62,967 nucleotides of DNA, taken from contig JANQMU010000055.1 in NCBI GenBank assembly GCA_028279875.1, positions 1 to 62,967 on the forward strand, given 5' to 3'. Positions 25,179 to 37,113 of this stretch are shown piece after piece. This DNA is from Rhizobiaceae bacterium (GTDB lineage Bacteria > Pseudomonadota > Alphaproteobacteria > Rhizobiales > Rhizobiaceae). A model generated the notes under the pieces. It was not told where the DNA came from and did no database searches. It worked only from the letters and a program-made list of their open reading frames with translations. Each line of letters opens with the position of its first letter. The first letter of the stretch is position 1. A program made the position numbers and the translations under genes.

Positions 25179-25934
25179 ATGGACGGGAGACGCATGGCGA
25201 AATCGATCACCAGGACGCGATCCGGCGAGGCTTCGACCGGCGGATTGGACAATCTGACGATCAAACCGCTGCTATTCGACCGAGGCGCCGGCGGACAGAT
25301 CTTCGATGCCCTGAGACTGGCCATCATGCGAATGGACATTCCGCCCGGCAGCCTGATCTCGGAGGCCGACGTGGCGGCCCGCTTCGGGGCCAGCAGGACG
25401 CCGGTCCGCGAGGCGTTCATGCAGTTGCCCGAAGCCGGTCTTGTCGACACGCGGCCGAGCCGGGGCAATTTCGTGACCAAGCTGAGCGAGCGGAAAATCC
25501 GTGAGGCCCGCTTTGTCCGCGAGGCGATCGAACTGGCCGGTATCCGGCATTTGTGCGCGCACAGCCTGTCGGCGGCCAATGCCGGTGCGCTGCAGGACAA
25601 TCTCGGTCAACAGGAATCCTGTCTGGTGGCGGGACGGGAGATCGAGTTCCAGGATCTGGATGACGGCTTTCACTTCACACTTGCGGCATCGACGGGTTAT
25701 CCGCGGATCGCGGAACTTCTCAAGCGCGAGAAGATGGGGCTCGACCGGCTGCGTGTGTTCAGCCTCAAGCATCAGCCCCGAAAGGAGGTCCTGTATCAGG
25801 AACATCTGGCGATCTTCAATGCCGTGACGTCTGGCGACGAGACGCTGGCGATCCGTCTGATGCGCAGCCATCTCAGTTCCATTCTGGAGACGTTGTCCGG
25901 CGTGGCGGCGGAACATTCGGAATATTTCGAGTGA
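25179..25934 (+). CDS. GntR/FCD regulator of glucuronate genes
   Basis: 251 residues from ATG at 25179 (CTGGAG 8 bases upstream; ATG at 25194 is an alternative with GGGAG). Winged helix at about 35-95: IFDALRLAIMRMDIPPGSLISEADVAARFGASRTPVREA. FCD effector domain follows, with FHFTLAASTGYPRI supplying metal-ligand His. First gene of an operon with uxaC and uxuB. Likely a repressor released by a uronate or an intermediate. The usual L in the DNA-binding LREA motif is replaced by M in FMQLPEAGL further on, but the recognition helix is intact. Confidence 0.88.
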   Translation: MDGRRMAKSITRTRSGEASTGGLDNLTIKPLLFDRGAGGQIFDALRLAIMRMDIPPGSLISEADVAARFGASRTPVREAFMQLPEAGLVDTRPSRGNFVTKLSERKIREARFVREAIELAGIRHLCAHSLSAANAGALQDNLGQQESCLVAGREIEFQDLDDGFHFTLAASTGYPRIAELLKREKMGLDRLRVFSLKHQPRKEVLYQEHLAIFNAVTSGDETLAIRLMRSHLSSILETLSGVAAEHSEYFE

Positions 25935-27325
25935 TGGCCGAGGCGGGATGGAACAGGCCGGCCCTGCGGGGCAGGGCGCTGGAGATCTACGACGCCGTTC
26001 GGGCGTTGCCGATCATCTCGCCGCACGGCCATTGCGATCCGAACTGGTTTGCCGGCAACGAGGCCTTCAGCGATCCGGCGGAACTCCTGATCATCCCCGA
26101 CCATTATGTATTCCGAATGCTCTACAGCCAGGGAGTCCCGCTTGAGACAATCGGGATCGGTGTCGCCAGGGAGGATCGGGACCCGCGCGCCATATTTCGC
26201 CTGTTCGCGCAGCATTGGCATTTGTTTCTCGGCACGCCCAGCCGTCAATGGCTGGACTATACGTTCGCCAACATCTTCGGAATAGAGCAGGCGCTTGCCA
26301 CTGAAAGTGCAGACGATATCTTCGATCAGATCGCCGACCGCCTGTCTTCCGACGACTTCCGCCCCCGTGCCCTGTTCGACAGTTTCAATCTGGAGGTGCT
26401 GGCAACGACCGACGGCGCTCTTGACGACCTCGCGGCGCACCGGGCGATCCGCGATGCCGATTGGCCGGGCCGCGTGATTCCGACATTCCGGCCCGACAGC
26501 GTTCTCAACCCGGCCCATGCGCGGTTTGAAGTGGACGTACCGGCCATGGGCGTCCTGTGCAATGTCGATATCGGGACTTTTGACGGCTACCTTGAGGCTC
26601 TGCGCCGGCGCCGACATTGGTTCCTCGATGCCGGAGCGACGGCGACGGATCATGACGTGTCCGTTCTGACCACCGAATGGCTCGACCGCCCTGAACTTGA
26701 GCGCCTTTACCGGGCCGCGCTCGCAAACGAGATCAGCGCTTCGGATGCGGTGCGTTTCCACGGGCATATGCTCGTGGAAATGGCGCAGATGTCCATCGAA
26801 GACGGGCTTGTCATGCAGATTCATGTCGGCAGCACCCGATCGACCAATCGCCTGCTGCTGGAGCGGTTCGGCACCGATATGGGTGCCGATATCCCCAAAC
26901 GCGTCGATTGGGTGAGCGGGCTGGATGGCCTGCTGAACCGGGTCGGCAACAATCCCGAGCTTTCGCTGATCGCCTTCACGCTGGACGAGGCGGCCTACGC
27001 GCGCGAACTGGCCCCGATGGCCGGCCACTGGCCGGCCCTCAGGCTCGGCCCGCCCTGGTGGTTTCACGACAGCCTCAATGGAATACGGCGCTATTTCGAC
27101 CAGGTCGTGGAAACCGCGGGCTATCGGAACCTGACCGGTTTCAACGACGATACGCGGGCCTTCCTGTCGATCCCGGCGCGCCATGATCTCTGGCGCCGTG
27201 GTGTGAGCCTGCATCTGGCCGAACAAATCGATCGCGGTGTGATGGATGCCGGTGATGCCCATCACCTAGCGGCGGTCCTGTCGCGCGACCTGGCGCTTGA
27301 TGCCTACAGATTGAAGGAGCGCTGA
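25934..27325 (+). CDS. uxaC: glucuronate isomerase
   Basis: Isomerises glucuronate to fructuronate (and galacturonate to tagaturonate). 463 residues, TIM-barrel uronate isomerase: IISPHGHCDP near the N-terminus supplies metal-binding His residues, FRMLYSQGV and MQIHVGSTRSTN follow, and FHDSLNGIRRYF and FNDDTRAFLSIPARHDLWRR lie near the end. The ATG overlaps the gntR stop by one base (TGATG). Start of the catabolic branch in this unit. Confidence 0.93.
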   Translation: MAEAGWNRPALRGRALEIYDAVRALPIISPHGHCDPNWFAGNEAFSDPAELLIIPDHYVFRMLYSQGVPLETIGIGVAREDRDPRAIFRLFAQHWHLFLGTPSRQWLDYTFANIFGIEQALATESADDIFDQIADRLSSDDFRPRALFDSFNLEVLATTDGALDDLAAHRAIRDADWPGRVIPTFRPDSVLNPAHARFEVDVPAMGVLCNVDIGTFDGYLEALRRRRHWFLDAGATATDHDVSVLTTEWLDRPELERLYRAALANEISASDAVRFHGHMLVEMAQMSIEDGLVMQIHVGSTRSTNRLLLERFGTDMGADIPKRVDWVSGLDGLLNRVGNNPELSLIAFTLDEAAYARELAPMAGHWPALRLGPPWWFHDSLNGIRRYFDQVVETAGYRNLTGFNDDTRAFLSIPARHDLWRRGVSLHLAEQIDRGVMDAGDAHHLAAVLSRDLALDAYRLKER

Positions 27326-27326
27326 C

Positions 27327-28649
27327 GTGCCCGGCATCGTCCATCTGGGGATCGGCAATTTCCATCGGGCCCATCAGGCGTGGTACACCCAGCGGGCAAA
27401 CGCGCTCGGCGGTGATGCATGGCATATCACCGGCGTGTCGCTGAGGCGCCCGACGATGCGTGACGCCATGGAGCCGCAAGACTACCGGTATACGCTCGTC
27501 ATCAAGAGTCGTGACGCGACCCGTTACGAGCGAATGAAAATCCATGACACCATTCTGGTGGCGTCCGAGGACCGCGAGGCCGTCGTGGCACGGATCGCCG
27601 ACCCGCGCACGGCCATCGTGACACTGACCGTTACGGAGAAGGGCTACCATATTGATGGCGAGACCGGCCGGCTGAATGCGGCTTCGCCGGAGATCGCCGC
27701 CGAAATCGCTGCCAGCGTGCCGCGGAGCGCGGTCGGCTTTCTCGTTCACGGGCTGCGGGCGCGGCAGGCGGATCACGGAGAGCCGCTGACGGTTATCTGT
27801 TGCGATAATCTTGCCGGGAATGGTCGGGTTCTCCAGTCGCTGGTGCATGATTATATGGCGGCCGCGGCGATCGATCTGACCGGCTATCTGGCCGAGCGCG
27901 TTGCCTTTCCCAACACCATGGTCGACCGGATCGTGCCGGCGACAAGCGATGCCCTGCGCGATGAGGTGCAGCGCGAGACGGGCTTTTCGGATGCCAGTCC
28001 GGTTTCCACCGAGGCGTTCAGCGAGTGGGTCATCGAGGACAGGTTCGCGGGCTCCCGGCCGGCATGGGACGCCGTCGGCGTGACGATCGTTAAGGATGTC
28101 GTGCCGTTCGAACTGCGCAAATTGCGCCTGCTCAACGGCGCCCATTCGCTGCTGGCCTGTGCGGGCCTCATGGCCGGCCACCGATATGTGCATGAAGCCA
28201 TCGCCGATCGGGCCATCCGCGAGCGCGTCGACCGGCTGATGGCCGAAGCGGCAACGACCCTGCCATCATCCGTGCAGGACAGCGCTTCGGCCTATTGCGA
28301 TGCGTTGATCGACCGTTTCGCCAATCCCGCGCTGAACCATGAACTGGCGCAGATTGCCGCCGATGGCAGCATCAAGCTCTCCGTTCGAATCCTGCCTGTC
28401 CTGAGTGCACTCGAGGCGTCCGGTGGCGAACTGGAAGCAAAAGAAGCGGTCGCCTTCTGGCTGGCTTTCATTCTCCGGCAGCTTGAGGCGGGCCGGGAGG
28501 TCGCTGATCCGAAAAGCGAACGCTTTGTCCGGATTTACGCCGAAGCCGGCAGCCAGCAGGCTGCGGCAAAGGATGTGCTTTCCTGCCTCGATCCGACGCT
28601 TGTCGCCGACAAATTTGTCGAGCGGGCGTTGGATATTCTGTCAAGGTGA
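27327..28649 (+). CDS. uxuB: fructuronate reductase (mannitol dehydrogenase family)
   Basis: 440 residues from GTG at 27327, one base after the uxaC stop. HLGIGNFHRAHQAWYTQRA and VTEKGYHID are the N-terminal marks of the polyol dehydrogenase family; VKDVVPFELRKLRLLNGAHSLLA holds the catalytic Lys and His region. Reduces fructuronate to mannonate, which UxuA then dehydrates; tagaturonate or mannitol are alternative substrates in this family, but the context favours fructuronate. Confidence 0.88.
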   Translation: MPGIVHLGIGNFHRAHQAWYTQRANALGGDAWHITGVSLRRPTMRDAMEPQDYRYTLVIKSRDATRYERMKIHDTILVASEDREAVVARIADPRTAIVTLTVTEKGYHIDGETGRLNAASPEIAAEIAASVPRSAVGFLVHGLRARQADHGEPLTVICCDNLAGNGRVLQSLVHDYMAAAAIDLTGYLAERVAFPNTMVDRIVPATSDALRDEVQRETGFSDASPVSTEAFSEWVIEDRFAGSRPAWDAVGVTIVKDVVPFELRKLRLLNGAHSLLACAGLMAGHRYVHEAIADRAIRERVDRLMAEAATTLPSSVQDSASAYCDALIDRFANPALNHELAQIAADGSIKLSVRILPVLSALEASGGELEAKEAVAFWLAFILRQLEAGREVADPKSERFVRIYAEAGSQQAAAKDVLSCLDPTLVADKFVERALDILSR

Positions 28650-28683
28650 TCCGGTCTGGCCGCAATCCGCCCCGATACGCGCG

Positions 28684-31455
<2,772 letters not shown>

Positions 31456-31512
31456 GGGCCGAATATGGAGAGAGAACACAAAAATGGAAAGGGCCCGGTA
31501 ACGGGAAAGCGA

Positions 31513-31544
31513 ACCCCTCCTGACAAACCTGTGTCAGGAGGGGT
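31513..31544. repeat. 13-bp inverted repeat in uvrB/hlyD divergent gap
   Basis: ACCCCTCCTGACA and TGTCAGGAGGGGT form a perfect 13-bp stem with loop AACCTG in the 223-base region between uvrB and the HlyD-type gene. No T-tract follows. It could be an operator or a transcript hairpin; the stem contains AGGAGG. Confidence 0.6.
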
Positions 31545-31678
31545 CGCCGCATGTCTGCCTCCCGCCCAATGCGGTTTGTCTTTTGACGCTTCGACTGATT
31601 AAAATGCCGGCCGATCACGATTCTGTTCCATGCGGGCAATGGCGGCGTTGCAGCATTGGAGAAACGGGGGCCCAGTCG

Positions 31679-32743
31679 ATGAGCGAAAGTTCCACTTCAC
31701 AGGTCCGAACGGATGAGGCGGAAAAACCGCCAAGCCGGTTCAGGGAAGGCCTGATTGTCCTTGGTGCGCTGCTCCTCGGTGGCGTGTTGCTGTTCGGCAT
31801 CTATCTGTACTGGAGTTTTGAGCGCGATCACCCATCGACCCAAAATGCCTATCTGCAGGCCAATTATGTCTGGATTTCGCCAAGGGTCGATGGCCAGATC
31901 TCGAGGGTTTATGTGGTCGAGAACCAGTTGGTGGAAGAGGGCGATCTGCTGTTCGCCATCGACCCGAGTTCCTACGATGCGGATGTGCAGGCCGCGGAGG
32001 CCAATCTCGTGCTGGTGCATCAGGAGGTAGAGGCCGGAAAGGCGCGGGTGGCAGCCGCCAAGGCGGCCGTCGAGGCGCAAAAGGCGACGGTCGAAGGGGC
32101 GAAACAGAAGGCCGACCGCACGCGGCCGCTGGTCACCGAGGACGTGGTGACTGTTCTCAAGGGCATCGAACTGGACCAGGAACTGGCCGAGGAACAGGCA
32201 AAACTCAAGGAGGCCGAGTCCAATGTCGTCGTCGCGGAACGCGAATACGGCACGCCGGAAACGATCCAGGCGCAGATCGAAAAGGCCGAGGCGGCGCTGA
32301 CGCTGGCAAGGCTCAATCGCGAATGGACCGTCGTGCGCGCTCCGGCCAGAGGTTATGTCACCAATTTTTCCCTACGCAAGGGCGATGTGGTCGAGGAGGC
32401 GGATGCGTTGTTTCCATTTGTCGAGACACGCGTGTGGTGGTTGCAGGCGAATTTCAAGGAAACCGGGATCGACCGGCTGCGGTCCGGTCAGCCGGTCACT
32501 GTGAAGATCGATATGTATGGGGATCGGGAATTCAAGGGAACGGTCGAAAGTCTCAGCAGCAGCTCCGCAGCGTCCTTCTCGCTGCTGCCGGCGGAAAACA
32601 CAACAGGCAACTGGGTCAAGGTGACCCAGAGGGTTCCGGTACGCATAGCGATGGAGGCCTATGACGAGGCTTTTCCCTATCGGCTGGGCGCCAGCGCTAC
32701 AGTTGAAGTGAACACCGATGCGGTGACCGATGGGGCCAAGTAG
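31679..32743 (+). CDS. HlyD-family membrane fusion protein (EmrA-like)
   Basis: 354 residues. Membrane anchor near residues 22-45 (LIVLGALLLGGVLLFGIYLYW), then barrel and lipoyl halves around a long helical hairpin (KARVAAAKAAVEAQKATVEGAK) typical of EmrA. Bridges the inner-membrane pump to an outer-membrane channel. The partner MFS pump follows 33 bases downstream. No regulator gene is adjacent. Confidence 0.9.
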   Translation: MSESSTSQVRTDEAEKPPSRFREGLIVLGALLLGGVLLFGIYLYWSFERDHPSTQNAYLQANYVWISPRVDGQISRVYVVENQLVEEGDLLFAIDPSSYDADVQAAEANLVLVHQEVEAGKARVAAAKAAVEAQKATVEGAKQKADRTRPLVTEDVVTVLKGIELDQELAEEQAKLKEAESNVVVAEREYGTPETIQAQIEKAEAALTLARLNREWTVVRAPARGYVTNFSLRKGDVVEEADALFPFVETRVWWLQANFKETGIDRLRSGQPVTVKIDMYGDREFKGTVESLSSSSAASFSLLPAENTTGNWVKVTQRVPVRIAMEAYDEAFPYRLGASATVEVNTDAVTDGAK

Positions 32744-32776
32744 CATTCACGACTGACCGAAACCTGAAAGGTCGCA

Positions 32777-34309
32777 ATGGCGGAACCCGTTGTCCACATC
32801 AAGGCGCTGCCGCCGGGCTTCCAGCGCAACATGATCATCGCGACAACGCTGTTCGTGGCGCTCATGGCCTCGATCGATCTAACCATCGTGACTGTGGCGC
32901 TGCCCTATATGGCCGGCAGTCTCAATGCGACGCCCGACGATATCACCTGGGTGGTCACGATGTTTGCCGTCGGCCAGGCCATCGTCATCGGCATTACCGG
33001 TCATCTGTCGAGGTTGCTTGGTCGCAAGGTGCTGGTGCTGACCGCGGTCATCGGGTTCACCCTGTCATCGGTCGCGTGCGGCCTGGCGCAGGATCTCGAT
33101 ATGATCGTCTTCTTCCGCTTCATCCAGGGGCTGTTTTCCGGACCGCTGATTCCACTGTCGCAGGCGATGCTGATCGATGCGGTCGAGGAAGACGAGCGAG
33201 CCAAGGTTCTGTCCTTCTGGGTGGTCGGCGTCATGGGCGGGCCCGCCATTGGGCCGCTGCTGGGTGGCTATCTCGCGCAGGAACTCGACTGGCGATGGAA
33301 TTTCTGGGTCAACATACCGGTCGGCGCGGTCGCGCTGATTCTGATCCTGGCATTCGTGCGCAGGACACCGCATCTCAACGTCAGAACGGACTGGCTTGGC
33401 CTGGGCTTTCTGGCGGTGTTTCTCGCCAGCCTGCAGATTGCCCTCAATCAGGGCGACAATCTCGACTGGTTGGGCTCGAAGGCGATTGTGGTGCTGCTTC
33501 TTGTATCAGGTATATGCGCTCTGGTCGTCTTGCTTCGCGGCCTTGAACTGGGGTCCCGCCATATTATCGACGTGCGGCTTTTCGGTGATCCGCATTTCGC
33601 GTTGTGCTGCCTCTTCATCGGCGTCTTCGGCAGCGGTTTTCTGTCGTTGATGATTCTCGCTCCCCTGCTGTTTGTCGATTCGTTTGGCTGGGAGGTCTCG
33701 ACCGCCGGGATCGTGATCGGGATCTATGGCGTGGGCGGTGTCACGGGCGCCTTCGTCGCCAGCCGGATACAGGCCTTTCTTTCCGTGCGCGTCGTGTTTT
33801 TCATCGGCTGCATGCTGTATGCGGTCGGCTGGTATCTGTTCAGCCGGCTCGACGGGAATACGGGCCTCTGGCAGGCGGTTCCGGCGGGGGTCTGTATCGA
33901 ATTCGGCATGATGCTGGTGTTTCCGCTGCTCGCGGCGCGGGCTTTTACCAATCTGCCGGCGGACTTGCGCGACGAGGGCGCGGGACTGTTCAACCTCGTC
34001 AAGACGCTGGGCTTTTCCTTCGGAACCACCGCCGTCGGCACGATGTTCTATCAGGGGCAACTTGCCAACTGGAACCGATATGTCGGAAATATCTCCGAAT
34101 CCAATCCGGTACTTGGTCAGTATCTCGACGATCTTGGGTCGACAGAGACCTTCGACACCAAAATGGCCTATATTGCGGAGCTGTTGCAACTGCAGATGCA
34201 GATTCTGACGATCTCGCAGATTGCCGAAAAAATCGCCTTTGCGATGTTCGTCCTCGCCTTCTTCGCCGTTTTCTTCGGGGATCCGAAGCCGAAGCTCAAA
34301 CCCGCCTGA
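32777..34309 (+). CDS. DHA2-family drug efflux MFS transporter (EmrB-like)
   Basis: 510 residues, about 14 membrane helices. SIDLTIVTVALPYMAG is the DHA2 motif D1, followed by GRKVLVLTAVIGFTLSS and the motif C region GPAIGPLLGGYLAQ. Proton-driven export of hydrophobic compounds together with the EmrA-like protein upstream. A short gap of 39 bases separates it from the convergent thioesterase gene. Confidence 0.9.
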   Translation: MAEPVVHIKALPPGFQRNMIIATTLFVALMASIDLTIVTVALPYMAGSLNATPDDITWVVTMFAVGQAIVIGITGHLSRLLGRKVLVLTAVIGFTLSSVACGLAQDLDMIVFFRFIQGLFSGPLIPLSQAMLIDAVEEDERAKVLSFWVVGVMGGPAIGPLLGGYLAQELDWRWNFWVNIPVGAVALILILAFVRRTPHLNVRTDWLGLGFLAVFLASLQIALNQGDNLDWLGSKAIVVLLLVSGICALVVLLRGLELGSRHIIDVRLFGDPHFALCCLFIGVFGSGFLSLMILAPLLFVDSFGWEVSTAGIVIGIYGVGGVTGAFVASRIQAFLSVRVVFFIGCMLYAVGWYLFSRLDGNTGLWQAVPAGVCIEFGMMLVFPLLAARAFTNLPADLRDEGAGLFNLVKTLGFSFGTTAVGTMFYQGQLANWNRYVGNISESNPVLGQYLDDLGSTETFDTKMAYIAELLQLQMQILTISQIAEKIAFAMFVLAFFAVFFGDPKPKLKPA

Positions 34310-34348
34310 GAGGCCGTCTTGAAAGTCCGCCGGGTCGGCTTGGCGGCG

Positions 34349-34732
34349 CTATTTCGGGATGGGCGTCGGCTTGCCGTCCTCATCGAGCGCCACCATCACG
34401 AAGCGGCCGACAATGACCTTCTCGCGCAGCGATGTCAGGTAGCGTTGCGCCCAGGCCTGGACGAGCAGGGTCATGGACGTCCGTCCGATCTTCTCGATGT
34501 CGATGTAAACGCACAGCGTGTCGCCGATATGCATCGGCTTTTCGAACACCATCTCGTTGACGGCGGCGGTGACGACGCGGCCGCCGGCATGTTCGGCGGC
34601 CCGGATGCCGCAGGCCAGGTCCATCTGGGCCATGACCCAGCCGCCGAAAATATCCCCCGCGGCATTGGCATCGCCGGGCATGGCCAATGTGCGCAATGTC
34701 AGGGTGCCCTGGGGCTGTTCGGGGTCTGCCAT
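34349..34732 (-). CDS. acyl-CoA thioesterase, YciA type
   Basis: 127 residues from the ATG at 34732 (GGGACGGCACC upstream); an ATG at 34750 is also in frame. Hot-dog acyl-CoA hydrolase with GDANAAGDIFGGWVMAQMDLA, the YciA/acot signature, and VNEMVFEKPMHIGD. Broad-range acyl-CoA hydrolysis in the cytoplasm. Confidence 0.9.
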   Translation of the reverse strand: MADPEQPQGTLTLRTLAMPGDANAAGDIFGGWVMAQMDLACGIRAAEHAGGRVVTAAVNEMVFEKPMHIGDTLCVYIDIEKIGRTSMTLLVQAWAQRYLTSLREKVIVGRFVMVALDEDGKPTPIPK

Positions 34733-34871
34733 GGTGCCGTCCCAATCCATTAAGATCAGGAGAGCTTTACCCGCCGGGCGAGCGCGATGCCAGCGGCGCG
34801 CGGAAAAATACTGTGATCATCGCCACCTGTCCGGGTTCCGTGCCCGATGCTCTCGCCGCGGGCCGAAATTG

Positions 34872-35180
34872 TCAGTCGCGGAAATCGTCGTAGAGATTGT
34901 CAGCGCATTTGCGGACCTGGCACCGGTTGTTGTCGCGCGTGGGGACATAGGACCGTTTAGCGTATTGGCTCGGGTCGCAAAAAAGGCCGTTGCGGACATA
35001 GCGGTCATAGAGGGGAAGGCTCGGATTGCGCGATGACCGGTAGCGCAGGATGGCCGCGCCATCGCGATTGACCGCCGCCTGCACGGCGGCGCAGCTCATG
35101 GACTGCACGTTGTAGCGCTCGATCGCTAGTGCCGGAAAACCGACGGTGGTGATGCACAAAGCCAGGATGATCTTTCTCAT
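34872..35180 (-). CDS. small secreted protein with four mature cysteines
   Basis: 102 residues from ATG at 35180; an upstream extension lacks a plausible start and the signal peptide begins here (MRKIILALCITTVGFPALA). Mature part: SMSCAAVQAAVNRDGAAILRYRS, LPLYDRYVRNGLFC, then RDNNRCQVRKC, giving four cysteines and probably two disulfides. I know similar short rhizobial proteins only as hypothetical. Not related to the eight-cysteine array by spacing. Confidence 0.65.
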   Translation of the reverse strand: MRKIILALCITTVGFPALAIERYNVQSMSCAAVQAAVNRDGAAILRYRSSRNPSLPLYDRYVRNGLFCDPSQYAKRSYVPTRDNNRCQVRKCADNLYDDFRD

Positions 35181-35401
35181 GTCTGTTGCCTCGCAGGGTC
35201 TGGTTTCGGATCGGCCGATACGGCGGCCGGCGGGATCGTGTAGACTACAATTATGGCGATGCTTCACGGTTGGAACGGGTGCTCACAAAAATTCTATGGC
35301 GGCCGTGCAAAGTTTCTCCGTCCTGTGAATTGCCTGTTGTTTGTCCGATGTCTTGATTCCGGACGCGGTCTCCGGAAAAATTGCAAAAAAGGACCGCGCC
35401 C

Positions 35402-35428
35402 TGTCGGAAATTTGCGCTCTCGCGCGTC
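35402..35428 (+). promoter_or_regulatory. candidate ECF promoter before YciI/sigma operon
   Basis: TGTCGG, a 16-base spacer and GCGTC end 37 bases before the YciI start codon. The same hexamer, spacer length and pentamer recur before the VOC gene downstream of the sigma gene. This fits an autoregulated ECF promoter with a TGTCG-type -35 and CGTC -10. Confidence 0.6.
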
Positions 35429-35465
35429 TAGGCTGTGGTGACCATTTACCGGAACGGAGTATGCC

Positions 35466-35843
35466 ATGCACTATGCGATCCTGATTTATGCCTCGGAGGG
35501 GTTTTTCGACCGACTACCCGAAGATGAGCAGGAACGTGCGCTGGATCAGCACCGCGCGCTGCAAAAGGAGCTCAATGCAAAGGGAACCCTCGGCGCCGTC
35601 GCCAAGCTGATGGATACGTCCGCTGCCATGACCATCCGCAAGCAGGGCGACAATCTGCTTGTGCTCGATGGTCCGTTCGCGGAAACCAAGGAACAATTAC
35701 TCGGCCTTTATCTGGTGGAGTGCGAGAGCATCGACGATGCGATCGAACAGGCCAAGAAACTGCCGCAGGATGTGGCGGCCTACGAGGTTCGCCCGATCGG
35801 CTGGATTGGAGGAAGCGTGGAACAGCCGGCGGATGCGGACTGA
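35466..35843 (+). CDS. YciI/DGPF-domain protein
   Basis: 125 residues, single YciI-like ferredoxin fold domain. VLDGPFAETKEQLLGLYLVEC contains the DGPF motif of this family. Such proteins sit next to ECF sigma genes of the ECF42 group, as here; the reaction is unknown. GGAACGGAGT precedes the ATG. The sigma gene starts inside its last codons. Confidence 0.88.
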   Translation: MHYAILIYASEGFFDRLPEDEQERALDQHRALQKELNAKGTLGAVAKLMDTSAAMTIRKQGDNLLVLDGPFAETKEQLLGLYLVECESIDDAIEQAKKLPQDVAAYEVRPIGWIGGSVEQPADAD

Positions 35844-37101
35844 CGCAACACCGGATGCCCATGGCGGCATCGCCGCCCATCTGGCGCTGGCCCGCCCGAA
35901 GGTCGTGGCGGCGCTGACCCGTCAGTTCCGCAGTCTCGAGACGGCCGAGGAAGCCTTTCAGGAAGCCTGCGTGCGGGCACTTGTGCGATGGCCGGATGCG
36001 GGTGTTCCGCGGGACCCGACGGCATGGCTGCTGGTCGCCGGACGCAATGCGACCCTGGACCGCATGCGCCGCGACAGGCGCCTGGTTTTCGATGACACCG
36101 TTGCCGACAGCCGCGTGCCGGAGGAAGATGCCGAGCGCGACATCGCCGAACAAATCGACATGGCCGAATTGCGCGACGATGTCCTGCGGCTGCTCTTCAT
36201 GTGCTGTCATCCGGATCTGTCGATGCAGGACCAGTTGGCGCTGGCGCTGAAGGTGATTGCCGGATTCTCCGTTGAAAAGATCGCCCGGGCGCTCGTGGTG
36301 CGGCCGAAATCCATGGAACAGCGCATCACCCGGGCCAAGAAAAAGGCTTCGGCCATCGCGGTGCGGCTCGAGACTCCGAGCCTGCGGGAGCGGACGGCCC
36401 GCCTCGATGCCGTCTGCGCGATGATTTACCTGCTGTTCAACGAGGGCTATTCGGCGAGCGGCGGTGATATCCATATCCGTGAAGAACTGTGCGAGGAGGC
36501 CATCCGGCTGCTGCGGCTTCTCCTGACCCTGTTTCCGGCGCAGTCGGAAGTCATGGGCCTGCTTGCCCTGTGCCTGTTTCAGCACTCGCGCCGCCGCGCA
36601 AGGCTGGGGACCGGCGGCGATCTGGTGCCGCTTGATGCGCAGGACCGGAGCCTGTGGCGCGGCAGCGAGATCTCGGAAGGACAGGTGCTGCTTGAAAAGG
36701 CGCTTCGCCATGGCCGCCCGGGCCCCTACCAGATCCAGGCGGCGATTGCCGCGACCCATTGCCGGGCTAAACGGGCGGACGAAACCGACTGGCGGGAAAT
36801 CGAGCGTCTCTACGAGGCGCTGGAGCACGTCCAGCCAACGCCCATCGTATCGCTCAACCGCGCCGTTGCAGTCTCAAAACTGCGTGGCGCCGATGCCGCG
36901 TTGGCGCATCTGGACGCGCTGGCCGATGATCTGCGCAGCTATCTTTATTTCCATACGACCCGTGCCTCGCTGCTCATGGAAACCGGGCGTGACGGCCAGG
37001 CTGTTGCCGCTTACCGGCAGGCCCTGCTGCTTGGTCCGACGGGCCAGGAGGCCGATCACATCCGCCAGCAGATCGCCCGTTGCGAAGGGGCCGAAAAATA
37101 A
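35833..37101 (+). CDS. ECF-type RNA polymerase sigma factor with C-terminal extension (ECF42-like)
   Basis: 422 residues. ATG at 35833 lies inside the YciI gene, 11 bases overlap, with no clear ribosome binding site, suggesting coupled translation. Sigma-2 region: LARPKVVAALTRQFRSLETAEEAFQEACVRAL; sigma-4 region: DQLALALKVIAGFSVEKIARALVVRPKSMEQRI. The remaining 230 residues (EGYSASGG and helical TPR-like repeats ending YRQALLLGPTGQEADHIRQQI) match the long regulatory tail of ECF42 sigma factors, which have no separate anti-sigma. Expected to read its own promoter at 35402. Confidence 0.88.
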   Translation: MRTDATPDAHGGIAAHLALARPKVVAALTRQFRSLETAEEAFQEACVRALVRWPDAGVPRDPTAWLLVAGRNATLDRMRRDRRLVFDDTVADSRVPEEDAERDIAEQIDMAELRDDVLRLLFMCCHPDLSMQDQLALALKVIAGFSVEKIARALVVRPKSMEQRITRAKKKASAIAVRLETPSLRERTARLDAVCAMIYLLFNEGYSASGGDIHIREELCEEAIRLLRLLLTLFPAQSEVMGLLALCLFQHSRRRARLGTGGDLVPLDAQDRSLWRGSEISEGQVLLEKALRHGRPGPYQIQAAIAATHCRAKRADETDWREIERLYEALEHVQPTPIVSLNRAVAVSKLRGADAALAHLDALADDLRSYLYFHTTRASLLMETGRDGQAVAAYRQALLLGPTGQEADHIRQQIARCEGAEK

Positions 37102-37113
37102 ATTTTGCCGATG

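Noticed and set aside
27484..27497. CCGGTATAC inside uxuB resembling the uronate operator
   Set aside because: Only a half-palindrome (ends ACG), inside conserved coding sequence, so probably chance.
31456..31512. LexA/SOS box upstream of uvrB
   Set aside because: I looked for GTTC-N7-GTTC and did not find a match in the promoter region.
35253..35441. 62-codon frame between the small secreted protein and YciI
   Set aside because: It runs through the candidate ECF promoter, has no ribosome site and no domain.
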